A DNA stretch of 64,000 nucleotides. It comes from an uncultured Coprococcus sp. (GTDB taxonomy: Bacteria > Bacillota > Clostridia > Lachnospirales > Lachnospiraceae). Of the stretch, positions 43,030 to 52,881 are shown in pieces; the stretch's first letter is position 1, and the number at the start of each line of letters is the position of its first letter. A program made the position numbers and the translations under genes. Location: contig CAKQTZ010000005.1 in NCBI GenBank assembly GCA_934277375.1, positions 62,001 through 126,000 on the forward strand, written 5' to 3'. Under the pieces are notes generated by a model. It saw only the letters and a program-made list of their open reading frames with translations, did no database searches and was not told where the DNA came from.

Positions 43030-44532
43030 ATGAGTAAAGATAATAACAACGGCGACAGAGAAAAGTTCGCCTCCAGACTTGGATTTATCCTTGTGTCGGC
43101 GGGATGTGCCATAGGTCTTGGAAATGTATGGAAGTTCCCGTATATATGCGGGCAGAATGGTGGAGCGATATTTATCGTGATATATCTGCTGTGTCTGCTG
43201 CTCCTGGGATATCCTATCCTTACCTGTGAGTTTGCGATAGGCAGAGGAAGTGGCAAGAGCGTTGGTTCAGCTCTTAAGGAGCTTGCGCCGAAGGGCGGCA
43301 ACTGGCATAAATTCAGCTGGTATGCCTACGCCGGCAACTATCTGCTTATGATGTTCTACACCATGGTAGCAGGATGGATGGTATACTATGTGTACGTCAT
43401 GGGCTCGGGACAGCTTCATGGACAGTCGGTAGAAGCAATAGAAGACAAATTTTTAGGGATGCTTGCATCACCGGGACTTATGGTTGCGATCACACTTGCG
43501 GTCATCGTGTGCTGCATAGGTATATGTTCACTTGGACTTCAGAACGGAGTGGAGAGAGTGACAAAGGTCATGATGCTTGCGCTCATCGTCCTGATGATAG
43601 TCATGGCGGTGAACTCACTCATGCTCTCAGGCAACGAGGAGGGGCTTAAGTTCTATCTCGTCCCAAGCATTGAGCGTGCAAATGCAAGAGGCTGGGGCAA
43701 TGTATTATTTGACGCCATGACTCAGGCGTTCTTTACACTCAGTGTAGGTATGGGTTCCATGGAGATATTCGGAAGCTATATAGGCAAGGAGAGAAAATTG
43801 TCCGGCGAGGCGAAGAGCGTTATGTACCTTGATACATTTGTGGCGCTCATGGCCGGAGTCATCATCCTGCCAGCATGCTTTGCGTATGGGATCAGCCCTG
43901 ACAAGGGACCATCACTTCTGTTCATGACTCTGCCAAATGTGTTCAATCACATGCCGGGCGGAAGAGTGTGGGGAATATTGTTCTTCATATTCATGTCATT
44001 TGCGGCGTTGTCCACGGTCATAGCGGTGTTCGAGAATATCATATCGATAAGTATAGATATGTTTGGATGGAAGAGGAAGAAGTCACTCATTATAAATCTG
44101 ATCGGGATATCCGTGCTCTCGCTGCCGGCTGTGCTTGGATTCAATGTGCTCTCAGGAATCACTCCGATGGGAGAGGGTACAAATATCATGGATCTGGAAG
44201 ATTTCCTCGTATCGGGAAATATCCTCCCACTCGGATCATTGCTTTTTGTCCTGTTCTGTACAAGAAAGAATGGCTGGGGCTTTGATAACTTTGTCGCTGA
44301 AGCGGATACTGGTATCGGTAAGCCGTTCCCGCAGTATTTCAGAGAATATATGTCATATGTGCTGCCGCTTATAATCGTGGTTATCTATTTCAAGGGATAC
44401 TACGACACATTTGCACCGAAGGGAACAAAGCTGCTGTGCATCTGGATGGGTGTTGCGGCATTGTTCGTGCTCTTTATAGGATATCTGGCGTTTGGCCGCG
44501 GACGGAGCAGAAGAGAGCAGACAAAAGAGTAA
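43030..44532 (+). CDS. Sodium-dependent transporter, NSS (SNF) family
   Basis: A 500-residue neurotransmitter:sodium symporter family member. TM1 carries the signature 'FASRLGFILVSAGCAIGLGNVWKFPYICGQNGGAIFIVIYL', with the unwound Na+/substrate site. TM6 is 'FFTLSVGMGSMEIFGSYIG', and about eleven TM helices follow. It is related to bacterial LeuT/TnaT-type amino acid symporters, so Na+-coupled amino acid uptake is expected, with Trp, Tyr or Leu all possible. ATG 43030 follows GAAAGGA. The gene stands alone with a dyad operator candidate upstream. Confidence 0.94.
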   Translation: MSKDNNNGDREKFASRLGFILVSAGCAIGLGNVWKFPYICGQNGGAIFIVIYLLCLLLLGYPILTCEFAIGRGSGKSVGSALKELAPKGGNWHKFSWYAYAGNYLLMMFYTMVAGWMVYYVYVMGSGQLHGQSVEAIEDKFLGMLASPGLMVAITLAVIVCCIGICSLGLQNGVERVTKVMMLALIVLMIVMAVNSLMLSGNEEGLKFYLVPSIERANARGWGNVLFDAMTQAFFTLSVGMGSMEIFGSYIGKERKLSGEAKSVMYLDTFVALMAGVIILPACFAYGISPDKGPSLLFMTLPNVFNHMPGGRVWGILFFIFMSFAALSTVIAVFENIISISIDMFGWKRKKSLIINLIGISVLSLPAVLGFNVLSGITPMGEGTNIMDLEDFLVSGNILPLGSLLFVLFCTRKNGWGFDNFVAEADTGIGKPFPQYFREYMSYVLPLIIVVIYFKGYYDTFAPKGTKLLCIWMGVAALFVLFIGYLAFGRGRSRREQTKE

Positions 44533-44581
44533 TTGCGTTTTGGAAGTGTCTCAAAAAATTTATGGATTTAACGCAGACACA

Positions 44582-44610
44582 TTGTTTTATGAGACAAAAT
44601 GTGATAATAT
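44582..44610 (+). promoter_or_regulatory. Orphan promoter after the NSS gene
   Basis: TTGTTT (44582-44587), a 17-base spacer and TAATAT (44605-44610). No open reading frame follows before the terminator at 44709-44757, so it would drive a short untranslated RNA. Confidence 0.5.
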
Positions 44611-44615
44611 ATAAG

Positions 44616-44757
44616 TACCAACAGTAAGTCCTTCGATAGTGCGTTTATCTATGTAAGTGTTCTGTGTGAGCATCGCTCGGAGGCAATTGGTATTTTAAAA
44701 ATATTTCAAAAAAGGGATTGAAACCGCGATACAGATCGCAAGGTTCAATCCCTTTTT
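44616..44757 (+). ncRNA. Candidate small structured RNA with its own promoter and terminator
   Basis: The stretch between an orphan promoter and a strong terminator can close on itself. AAGTACCAA (44613-44621) pairs with TTGGTATTT (44687-44695). Inside, CCTTCGA (44629-44635) pairs with TCGGAGG (44677-44683). The terminator hairpin follows. No start codon with an RBS is present. Both neighbouring genes converge on it, so it is not an mRNA leader. The fold was found by eye and matches no family I can name. Confidence 0.4.
44709..44757 (+). terminator. Bidirectional terminator between NSS and DUF3800 genes
   Basis: A long stem, AAAAAGGGATTGAAACC against GGTTCAATCCCTTTTT with one bulged A, and an inner GCGAT/ATCGC pairing. 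A run on the left and T run on the right allow function in both directions. Confidence 0.9.
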
Positions 44758-44759
44758 GA

Positions 44760-45470
44760 TTATGTCAGCTCGTAAACACCCTTAAGTATACCCAGCTCTT
44801 TCATAAGATCCAGCTCCTCAGTATAGTGTCCGGTCTGCAAATGTGAATAGAATAGATTGGAGAATACATCGGCGATCTGTACAAACTTGTTGCAGGCTGA
44901 ATCGAAGTAGCTCACTGAGAAATTCCCTGCGACCTGGCCTGACAAAGACAGCTCGGTGTTAAGGTAATTCTCAAGAAAAGATTTGTTCTCCACCCGCTCA
45001 TTCCTCTCGTCAAGCTGCAGAAAGCAGTCCTCGTCAGGAAGATATCCGCTCTGTATGAAGTAGAGCAGTGCTGACTTGATGGAGAAGTTGAACGTTCTGG
45101 AGATATTGTCAAAGAATCGGTTTGGCAGGCTTTCATTCTTCAGCATGATATAGTACACGTCAAAGTGGTGTTTCCTTGAGAAGTAATCCACAAATATGTG
45201 TTTCATGTCTCTGTCGAATTGTGCGCCTTTGAGCTCACGGAATTTACCGTCCCGGAACATTCTGCCCCCGTGCTTGGTGATCTTGCCGGTCATGTCATCG
45301 ACCTTGTCGCTGTCCAGATCAAGAAGCATCTCATAGTTGGAAGAAATGAATCTCTTGTAGGCACGTTCAAGGGCAACAGGATCGAGAACATGTATCATGG
45401 ACACCACGAAATACTGATCATTTGTGGCATATTTATTGATAGAGCCTGACTCATCTATGTAAATGTTCAC
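44760..45470 (-). CDS. DUF3800 domain-containing protein
   Basis: A 236-residue protein. GTG at 45470 is chosen because AAGGAGG (45479-45485) precedes it; an in-frame ATG at 45500 would place that RBS inside the gene. The protein opens with 'NIYIDESGS', the DUF3800 signature (an RNase H-like fold with acidic residues), followed by 'YFVVSMIHV'. Later acidic positions occur in 'YLPDEDCFLQLDERNE' and 'QIADVFSNLFYSH'. DUF3800 proteins are common in mobile and defence neighbourhoods, and a nuclease activity has been suggested from fold only. Here it stands alone between housekeeping genes. Confidence 0.88.
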   Translation of the reverse strand: MNIYIDESGSINKYATNDQYFVVSMIHVLDPVALERAYKRFISSNYEMLLDLDSDKVDDMTGKITKHGGRMFRDGKFRELKGAQFDRDMKHIFVDYFSRKHHFDVYYIMLKNESLPNRFFDNISRTFNFSIKSALLYFIQSGYLPDEDCFLQLDERNERVENKSFLENYLNTELSLSGQVAGNFSVSYFDSACNKFVQIADVFSNLFYSHLQTGHYTEELDLMKELGILKGVYELT

Positions 45471-45584
45471 GATTCCTGCCTCCTTATATAATCGGATCAC
45501 ACTGTCCGTCCAAGTGGGTGGGACAGACCGTCGGAACCGATGTCAAGTGTGAAAAGGTTACTTCTAACATAAGTATCGTTACTA

Positions 45585-46010
45585 TTAGTCTACTGACACA
45601 AGCTCAATCTTGAAGTTCAGCTCCTTGCCAGCCATCTCATGGTTTGCGTCAAATGTAATGGACTCGTCATCCTTCTCGATAACTTTTACAAGAAACTGCT
45701 GTCCCATGGAATTGGCAAGGTATACCTGATTGCCAACTTCGAGATTCTCAGCGCCCGGCATATCTGCAAGAGGAGCCTTGATGATGGCCTCTGGATCTGG
45801 CATTCCGTATGCATCCTCAGGACGAAGATGTACGTCGATGATATCGCCAACGTTCATGCCCTCAACAGCCTGATCAAAGCCGGGGATCATCTGACCTGCG
45901 CCGCATACGAACTCGATAGGCTCGCCCCTGTCATATGAAGAATCGAACTTTGTTCCATCGTTGAATGTTCCTGTGTAGTGAACCTTACAGGTTCTTCCTG
46001 TGTTACTCAT
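45585..46010 (-). CDS. FKBP-type peptidyl-prolyl isomerase (SlyD-like)
   Basis: A 141-residue protein. An FKBP half-domain ('VHYTGTFNDGTKFDSSYDRGEPIEFVCGAGQMIPGFDQAVEGMNVGD') is interrupted by an IF/chaperone insert ('LEVGNQVYLANSMGQQFLVKVIEKDDESITFDANHEMAGKELNF'), as in SlyD. The His-rich metal-binding tail of E. coli SlyD is absent. It catalyses prolyl cis-trans isomerisation and probably assists folding in the cytoplasm. The start ATG 46010 has GGAGG at an eleven-base spacing. Confidence 0.94.
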   Translation of the reverse strand: MSNTGRTCKVHYTGTFNDGTKFDSSYDRGEPIEFVCGAGQMIPGFDQAVEGMNVGDIIDVHLRPEDAYGMPDPEAIIKAPLADMPGAENLEVGNQVYLANSMGQQFLVKVIEKDDESITFDANHEMAGKELNFKIELVSVD

Positions 46011-46091
46011 AAATATTTGTCCTCCAATTTGGGTAATATGTCATTAATTGTAACATGAAATAGATGGAATGGATATAGGAAAATAGACGCA

Positions 46092-46130
46092 GAAAAAAAC
46101 AGGGCGGAACCGTATTCTGGTCCCGCCCCT
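46092..46130 (-). terminator. Terminator of the VOC gene
   Basis: On the - strand GGGCGGGACC pairs with GGTTCCGCCC (one mismatch) and is followed by TGTTTTTTT, nine bases after the VOC stop codon. Confidence 0.85.
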
Positions 46131-46139
46131 ATGTAATGA

Positions 46140-46499
46140 TTATGATGTTCCAACTTCAATCAGATTACCGTCCGGATCGTAAAATCTTATGACCTTCTGT
46201 CCCCATGAATGGGTCATGAGGCGGTTTACATAGATGATATCGTATGGTGATTCATCCAGTTTCTTTGCAAATTCTTCGATATTCTTTTCTTCGAAATACA
46301 ACTCACAAGCGTTGTTGTGCGGAATGATAAGGGCATCTATAAAGTCTGCCCATATGGAAGCATCCTGAAGAACCAGCCCTCCCGTCAGGATCACATTTCC
46401 TTCGTTGTCTAGAATGACATCCAGTCCAAATAAGTCCTTGTAGAATTTCTTGGATCGTTCCATATCATTCACCACGATCAGTACATTTTTTAATTGCAT
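46140..46499 (-). CDS. VOC/glyoxalase superfamily protein
   Basis: A 119-residue single-domain VOC protein with two beta-alpha-beta-beta-beta modules: 'LKNVLIVVNDMERSKKFYKDLFGLDVILDNEGNVILTGGLVLQ' and 'NACELYFEEKNIEEFAKKLDES...HSWGQKVIRFYDPDGNLIEVGTS'. Glu in 'CELYFEE' and 'LIEVG' are candidate metal ligands. Members include glyoxalase I, dioxygenases and antibiotic-binding proteins; this sequence does not specify which. ATG 46499 follows AGGGGAG. It is monocistronic, with a terminator directly after. Confidence 0.9.
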   Translation of the reverse strand: MQLKNVLIVVNDMERSKKFYKDLFGLDVILDNEGNVILTGGLVLQDASIWADFIDALIIPHNNACELYFEEKNIEEFAKKLDESPYDIIYVNRLMTHSWGQKVIRFYDPDGNLIEVGTS

Positions 46500-46761
46500 T
46501 GTAGATTTTCTCCCCTTTGTATAGTGTAAAAAAAAATTTTAGCTAATCGACATAATTTTACCAAAATATTGGGGGAACGTCCACATAATAAACGGTAAAA
46601 CAATGTCGAATAGAAAAACATATGTGTGTCTGGCGTGTTGTGTACACTGTCCATATAGGGTAAACTATAAACAAACCAGATAGAGCGATGGGAGAGATAG
46701 TGCACAGAGCTGGTGCGGGTCACGATACACTATAAAAAATAATATAGATAGGAGATAGAAT

Positions 46762-47667
46762 ATGTTGAAATTAGGATGTCATGTAGGTATGTCGGGCAAA
46801 GATATGATGTTGGGATCAGTCAGGGATGCAGTGGAATTTGGCGCAAATACGTTTATGCTTTACACAGGTGCACCACAGAATACAAGACGCAAGGATATAT
46901 CGGAGCTTAAGATACAGGAGGCTCATGAACTCATGGCACTGCACGGCATAGAAGAGTTCGTGGTCCATGCGCCATATATAATCAATCTTGCAAATACCGT
47001 AAATCCTGCGACATACGAGATTGCAGTAGAATTCCTGGCGAAGGAAATAGAGAGAGCGGCAGCGATGGGCTCACAGAATATAGTTCTTCATCCAGGCTCG
47101 CATGTTGGAGAAGGCGTGGACAAAGGTATCGCAAGCATAGTAAAAGGATTGAATGAAGTCCTGACCGCGGACACCGCATGCCATATAGCTCTGGAAACCA
47201 TGGCGGGAAAGGGCAGTGAGATTGGAAGAACCTTCGAGGAGCTTGCACAAATCTATGATGGAGTGCAACACAGTGACAAGCTCAGGGTATGCTTCGATAC
47301 ATGCCATACCAGTGATGCGGGCTACGACATAATAAATGATTTCGATGGTGTCATGGAGAAATTCGACAGACTCATCGGCAAAGACCAGATAGCAGTGTTT
47401 CACATGAACGACAGCAAGAACGCCCCGGGAGCGGCTAAGGACAGACACGAGAACTTTGGGTTTGGCAAGATCGGCTTTGAGCCACTTATGTACATCATGA
47501 ACCACCCAGACTTCATGGAAGTCCCAAAGATCCTGGAATCCCCATACATCAAAGACCCGGAAAACAGCAAGAAAAGCTACGAGCCATTCAAACGGGAGAT
47601 AGCCATGATCCGCAAAGGAGAATTTGATCTGGAGATGAGGGAGAAAGTTCTGGAAGATAATAGATAA
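46762..47667 (+). CDS. nfo: Endonuclease IV (AP endonuclease)
   Basis: A 301-residue AP endonuclease 2 family enzyme. '[11 protein letters not shown]', '[13 protein letters not shown]', '[10 protein letters not shown]', '[13 protein letters not shown]', '[15 protein letters not shown]', '[23 protein letters not shown]' and 'ILESPY' supply the His/Glu/Asp ligands for the three-zinc site. It cleaves 5' to abasic sites in base-excision repair and would follow the AlkD-type glycosylase encoded elsewhere in the window. ATG 46762 follows AGGAG. Its stop codon adjoins a hairpin that terminates the opposing small RNA. Confidence 0.96.
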   Translation: MLKLGCHVGMSGKDMMLGSVRDAVEFGANTFMLYTGAPQNTRRKDISELKIQEAHELMALHGIEEFVVHAPYIINLANTVNPATYEIAVEFLAKEIERAAAMGSQNIVLHPGSHVGEGVDKGIASIVKGLNEVLTADTACHIALETMAGKGSEIGRTFEELAQIYDGVQHSDKLRVCFDTCHTSDAGYDIINDFDGVMEKFDRLIGKDQIAVFHMNDSKNAPGAAKDRHENFGFGKIGFEPLMYIMNHPDFMEVPKILESPYIKDPENSKKSYEPFKREIAMIRKGEFDLEMREKVLEDNR

Positions 47668-47891
47668 AAAAGGGGAGCCCTACTTAGTAGAACTCCCTGA
47701 ATGTTTTCTTTCGGCATCTCTGCCTATCCGAGTTTTGGTAAACAAACAACCCTTATGAAGCTCAGCCGTGCACTGTTTCCCGGAACATCACACGCATCAT
47801 CACTTTACAGCCTGCTACGACTATTAAGTTTACGTCAGACTGATAGGCAACTCCTGTCACCTGCATAACAGCGCTTTCGCCCCGTTTCTAC
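47665..47891 (-). ncRNA. Independent structured ncRNA of about 225 nt, possibly raiA-motif
   Basis: On the - strand a promoter (TTGCCT, 16 bases, TATAAT at 47919-47897) is followed by about 225 bases without a coding frame and then a perfect terminator (GGGAG...CTAC/GTAG...CTCCC then CTTTTTT, 47697-47666). The 5' end TAGTAGAA can pair with TTCTACTA inside the terminator's 5' arm, giving a closing stem. TGCCTATC and GATAGGCA form a long-range helix. A CGTG/CACG hairpin has a TTCCGGGAA loop and a GCGAAAGCGC hairpin is near the 5' end. RNase P, tmRNA and SRP landmarks are absent. Size, autonomy and complex fold would fit the raiA motif of Firmicutes, but I cannot confirm that by alignment. Confidence 0.62.
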
Positions 47892-47896
47892 TATTC

Positions 47897-47924
47897 ATTA
47901 TAAGCTGAACCGCAAGAAAGGCAA
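47897..47924 (-). promoter_or_regulatory. Promoter of the - strand ncRNA
   Basis: Read on the - strand: TTGCCT, a 16-base spacer and a perfect TATAAT (47902-47897). Transcription should start near 47890. No coding sequence with an RBS follows. Confidence 0.7.
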
Positions 47925-48334
47925 TAAACCTGTGGTTTACCTTTGAAAATATTTCTTTAATAATTATATATTTCGTAGCAGCTACACTAATGTTTAGCCA
48001 AAACATAGGTAATCATCTCTTAAACTGCATCAAAAAATATAATAGAAGAAATGTGTATCTAATATTTTGTTGGAACACAGGTAATTGGTCTGCTCCGTCT
48101 ACAAACTATATTAAAGGCTGGTCACTATATCCGTATTCCCATCGGTAGTGAAGAACTGCCGAGCTTCATGATTTTCCTGCCGAGCTGAAGACCGCAGCGC
48201 CCTTATCGCGGTCGTAAGCGAGTGCAAATGGAAAATTCTGAAGCGACAGCAGTCGAACGTGATAGCACATACACAACATACATCTCTTTTTTCATGAACT
48301 GAATACAGATGAAGGACCGATTACCGTCCGTTCC
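47925..48334. other. Non-coding stretch with suspected dispersed repeat
   Basis: About 410 bases without a credible gene. AACATAGGTAAT and AACACAGGTAAT recur about 72 bases apart (near 48003 and 48074). From about 48115 to 48275 a more GC-rich block holds two copies of CTGCCGAGCT. It gives short conserved-looking peptides in several frames, in the manner of repeated elements I associate with Lachnospiraceae genomes. No transposase or terminal inverted repeats are visible. Confidence 0.35.
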
Positions 48335-49858
48335 TTACTTCTCCGGATGCTCCGTCAGCCAGTGCTCAATGACTTGCGCGTCAGAGTGGCACTGTACAAA
48401 AGTTCCGTTGATCCTCTGGGTACTCTCAATACCCTTGCCAGTGGTGATGACAAGCTCACCAGGCTGAGCCTCGTCAAGTGCTCTTGTGAGAGCCTGTTCC
48501 CTGTCAACGATTATATAGCAAGGCTTAGTGATGTACTGCTTTATCTCCTTGCAGATCTCCTCACAGGACTCAAAGCCCGGATCCTCCATGGTGAGAACAA
48601 CCTTGTCGGCATACTGCTCAGCAAGTCTTCCCATATCCTCACGGCGCTTCTTGTAACGCTCACCGCCACAGCCGAATACAACGGTTATAGACTTTGGCTT
48701 CATGGTCTTTTTGACCATCTCATACAGTCTGTACATGCTTATATAGTTGTGGGCGTAGTCGATCATAAATGTGCGATCCTTCCAGTGATATACCTGAAGT
48801 CTTCCCGGAACATATACGTCTCTGATGCTTCTTCTGATCTGTTCGTTTGGAATTCCGATGAGCAGAGACGAGATGATAGCTGCAACGATGTTCTCCACAT
48901 TGTAATCACCGATCAGGTTGGTGTTGTACGCTCTGTTCTCACCTCCGTATATAAGCTCAAAGTAGCTGTTGTGGTCTGTGAGCTCCTCATTGTGGATGCT
49001 GGCAAATTCAGTATCCTTCTCGAAGAAATCATCGTCCCTTGACATGAGCTTTTCTACAGATTCCTTGCTTCCGTATACGACAACGTGCTTGTCCCTTACT
49101 TCATTATATATAGTCTCAAAATATCTGGTGTCACTGTACAGCACAACATTGTCGCACTGCTTCAGGAAGGATACCTTGCATCCGAGATAGTCTTCCATGG
49201 ATGCGTGCTCAGTCGGACTGATGTGATCGTAGTCGATATTGGTAAATACTCCGACCTTGTAGTGCTCTCCGTAGATACGTTTCATCTTCATGGCCTGGGA
49301 AGAAACCTCCATGATACAGTGTGTACAGCCTTCATCTACAGCCATGTCGAAGTATGTCTGGAGTTCAATAGGCTCAGGTGTGGTGAGAGTGGTCTCAAAA
49401 ACCTTTGTTCCCACATCAATCTCATGGGTCGAGAATGCGGAGCATCTGTTGTCTGTGTATTTGTCCAGTATATCCTTCATGACAAATGTAACAGTGGTCT
49501 TTCCCTTTGTTCCGGTGATTCCGACCTTGGTCATGTTATCACCTGGATTGCCGAAGAACCATCTGGCAGCAAGAGCCATGGCCTTTCTTATATCATTTAC
49601 AATAATATAAGGAATGTCCACGTCGTCGTACTTTTGCTGTGACAAATATACGATGGCGCCCTGTGCGATAGCTGATTTCAGGTAATCCTCCTTAAATGAG
49701 GCACCCTTGCACACGAAGAATGTACCTGGAACCACATCCTTGGAATTGATGGTTATATGGGAAGGAGTGATGTCTTTGCAATCCTCCGAATATTCAGTTA
49801 TAAGATCCTGCCTGCTTAAAATATCCAATAAAGCTGTAAATTGTAAATTCTCTTTCAT
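48335..49858 (-). CDS. murE: MurE-like Mur ligase with atypical substrate motif
   Basis: A 507-residue three-domain Mur ligase. The N-terminal UMAG-binding domain includes 'INSKDVVPGTFFVCKG'. The ATP loop 'GTKGKTT' spans 116-122, and the central domain contains 'TTPEPIELQTYF' and 'MEVSSQAMKMKR'. 'FTNIDYDHISPTEH' is MurE-like. The loop that selects the third amino acid, DNPR in diaminopimelate-adding enzymes and DDPN or DNPA in lysine-type ones, is EDPG (425-428, 'LTMEDPGFES'). It could be an accessory ligase adding a different residue or a divergent MurE. It is monocistronic, outside a dcw cluster, with a long 5' leader. ATG 49858 follows AGGGGA. Confidence 0.87.
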   Translation of the reverse strand: MKENLQFTALLDILSRQDLITEYSEDCKDITPSHITINSKDVVPGTFFVCKGASFKEDYLKSAIAQGAIVYLSQQKYDDVDIPYIIVNDIRKAMALAARWFFGNPGDNMTKVGITGTKGKTTVTFVMKDILDKYTDNRCSAFSTHEIDVGTKVFETTLTTPEPIELQTYFDMAVDEGCTHCIMEVSSQAMKMKRIYGEHYKVGVFTNIDYDHISPTEHASMEDYLGCKVSFLKQCDNVVLYSDTRYFETIYNEVRDKHVVVYGSKESVEKLMSRDDDFFEKDTEFASIHNEELTDHNSYFELIYGGENRAYNTNLIGDYNVENIVAAIISSLLIGIPNEQIRRSIRDVYVPGRLQVYHWKDRTFMIDYAHNYISMYRLYEMVKKTMKPKSITVVFGCGGERYKKRREDMGRLAEQYADKVVLTMEDPGFESCEEICKEIKQYITKPCYIIVDREQALTRALDEAQPGELVITTGKGIESTQRINGTFVQCHSDAQVIEHWLTEHPEK

Positions 49859-50400
49859 ACTTTTCCCCTTGGAACGTGTCTTTTATTGTATTTGTACGGA
49901 CTATGGATCCGCACGACTAAATGTATCACTTATTATGCTTTCTATAAATAATTATGTCAAATACAAATTATATGTTTTACTTTCTTTTCCTTCATATTAA
50001 TCTCCAGCTGCATACAAATATATCCCATTTGATATAGTCGTGATTGTTAGATAATATCGCCAGCCGGCTCAATGTGGGCATTCACATTATGACAGTTTGC
50101 GCAAGCGTAACTAACACAAAGCTCATTATAGCATAACCGCTGGTATTATAGCACTTAAATTGTCGTAATGCGATGCATTTTGGCACTGCAGATTCTGAAA
50201 AATAAAATGTGGATAAATTGAGCAAATTTTTCATAACTAAAATATAGATGTTGATAACTTCTATCAAGTAATGGAACTTGTATTGACAAAGTCTGCGTAT
50301 TAAATTAAATTGTAGTCGCAATTTAAGACGAAAATTTGTGACATGAAGATGTTATACGAATATAGTATAGACAGAATACATATTATAAAGAGGTGAAGAA
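49859..50400. other. Long divergent intergenic region between murE-like and ZIP genes
   Basis: About 540 bases, AT-rich. On the - strand two perfect TGCTATAAT extended -10 boxes 20 bases apart (50150-50145 and 50130-50125) face the murE-like gene, giving a leader of 260-285 bases with an AATGTG/CACATT stem near 50080. On the + strand a ZIP promoter lies at 50283. No gene or known riboswitch was recognised. Confidence 0.55.
50283..50310 (+). promoter_or_regulatory. Promoter upstream of the ZIP transporter gene
   Basis: TTGACA (50283-50288), a 16-base spacer and TTAAAT (50305-50310), 90 bases before the ATG. Confidence 0.6.
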
Positions 50401-51177
50401 ATGGCTGAGTTCATAACATTATTTATACCGTTTGCCGGAACAACACTGGGGGCGGCCATGGTATTCCTTATGAAAGATAAGATATCTCCACTTGTGGAGA
50501 AGGCTCTGCTCGGGTTTGCAGCGGGGGTCATGATCGCGGCGTCCATATGGTCGCTGCTCATACCGTCCATAGATATGGCGGAGTCTCAGGGGAAGACAGC
50601 ATGGATGCCTGCGCTTATCGGATTTGCACTTGGTATAGTGTTCCTGCTGGTGCTCGACACGGTGATACCTCACCTTCATCTGGAGAGCGACAAACCGGAG
50701 GGCGTCAGGTCAAAGCTTCAGAAGACGACCATGATGATATTTGCAGTCACGCTCCACAATATCCCCGAGGGCATGGCAGTGGGCGTTGTGTACGCCGGCG
50801 CAGCCATGGGCAATATGGGCGTGTCCATCACAGGTGCATTTGCACTGTCCATAGGAATCGCTATACAGAACTTCCCGGAGGGCGCAATTGTGTCCATGCC
50901 GCTTGTTGGCGAGGGCATGAGCAAGAAGAAGGCATTTCTGTATGGAACGCTGTCTGGAGCTGTGGAGCCGGTCGGAGGTTTCCTCACGGCACTGCTGGCT
51001 GTTCAGGTCACGCCATTTCTTCCGTATTTCCTTGCGTTTGCTGCGGGAGCCATGCTCTATGTGGTCATAGAGGAGCTGATACCTGAGTCTCAGGCGGGCG
51101 AACATACCAATATAGGAACCATCGGTGCGGCGGTGGGCTTCGCTCTTATGATGGTGCTGGATGTGGCACTCGGATAA
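50401..51177 (+). CDS. ZIP family divalent metal transporter
   Basis: A 258-residue ZIP protein with eight predicted TM helices. The two metal-site helices carry 'VTLHNIPEGMAVGVVYAG' and 'IAIQNFPEGAIVSMPL', with the conserved His/Asn/Glu ligands. The closing 'AGAMLYVVIEELIPES' is typical. It probably imports Zn2+ or another divalent cation and is closest to ZupT/GufA-type members. ATG 50401 follows AAGAGGTGA. It is monocistronic; no Zur box was recognised. Confidence 0.94.
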   Translation: MAEFITLFIPFAGTTLGAAMVFLMKDKISPLVEKALLGFAAGVMIAASIWSLLIPSIDMAESQGKTAWMPALIGFALGIVFLLVLDTVIPHLHLESDKPEGVRSKLQKTTMMIFAVTLHNIPEGMAVGVVYAGAAMGNMGVSITGAFALSIGIAIQNFPEGAIVSMPLVGEGMSKKKAFLYGTLSGAVEPVGGFLTALLAVQVTPFLPYFLAFAAGAMLYVVIEELIPESQAGEHTNIGTIGAAVGFALMMVLDVALG

Positions 51178-51220
51178 TGACGAAAAATGCTAAATGATAA
51201 AATGTGAGCAATTACTTATG

Positions 51221-52656
<1,436 letters not shown>

Positions 52657-52680
52657 GATAATAGCATTAGCCATACGAAG

Positions 52681-52720
52681 GCATCTCCACTGATGAGATC
52701 ATCGGCGGGGGTGCTTTTTT
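52681..52720 (+). terminator. Terminator of eno
   Basis: GCATCTCC pairs with GGGGGTGC (with G-U pairs) around an 18-base loop, followed directly by TTTTTT. Confidence 0.85.
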
Positions 52721-52840
52721 GTGCTTCTGGCGGCAAACAAGGAAAACGACAGCAAAGGCTTATTAGTTAAAAAATTGCCTAAAATTCCCTCGATATTATG
52801 TATGCATTTTAATGCTAAAAATATGGAATCACTTGACAGA

Positions 52841-52857
52841 TAGTGTTAAACTATACA
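52841..52857 (+). promoter_or_regulatory. Imperfect TAGTGTTAAACTA dyad upstream of the DnaJ-like gene
   Basis: TAGTGTTAAACTA follows a TTGACA (52833-52838) that has no good -10 at normal spacing. It resembles the TTAGTTTAAACTAA palindrome of the enolase promoter, suggesting a shared regulator. Confidence 0.35.
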
Positions 52858-52881
52858 TAGGCTTATCGGGAGGTAGGAATC

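Noticed and set aside
44760..45470. Defence island around DUF3800
   Set aside because: Its neighbours are housekeeping genes and no other defence-type gene is adjacent.
47665..47891. RNase P RNA, tmRNA or SRP RNA
   Set aside because: The landmark GAGGAAAGTCC, the tRNA-like GGTTCGA arm and the SRP tetraloop region are not present.
50547..51086. Open frame overlapping the ZIP gene on the same strand
   Set aside because: The protein is Arg/His/Cys-rich with no RBS, a shadow of the ZIP coding sequence.
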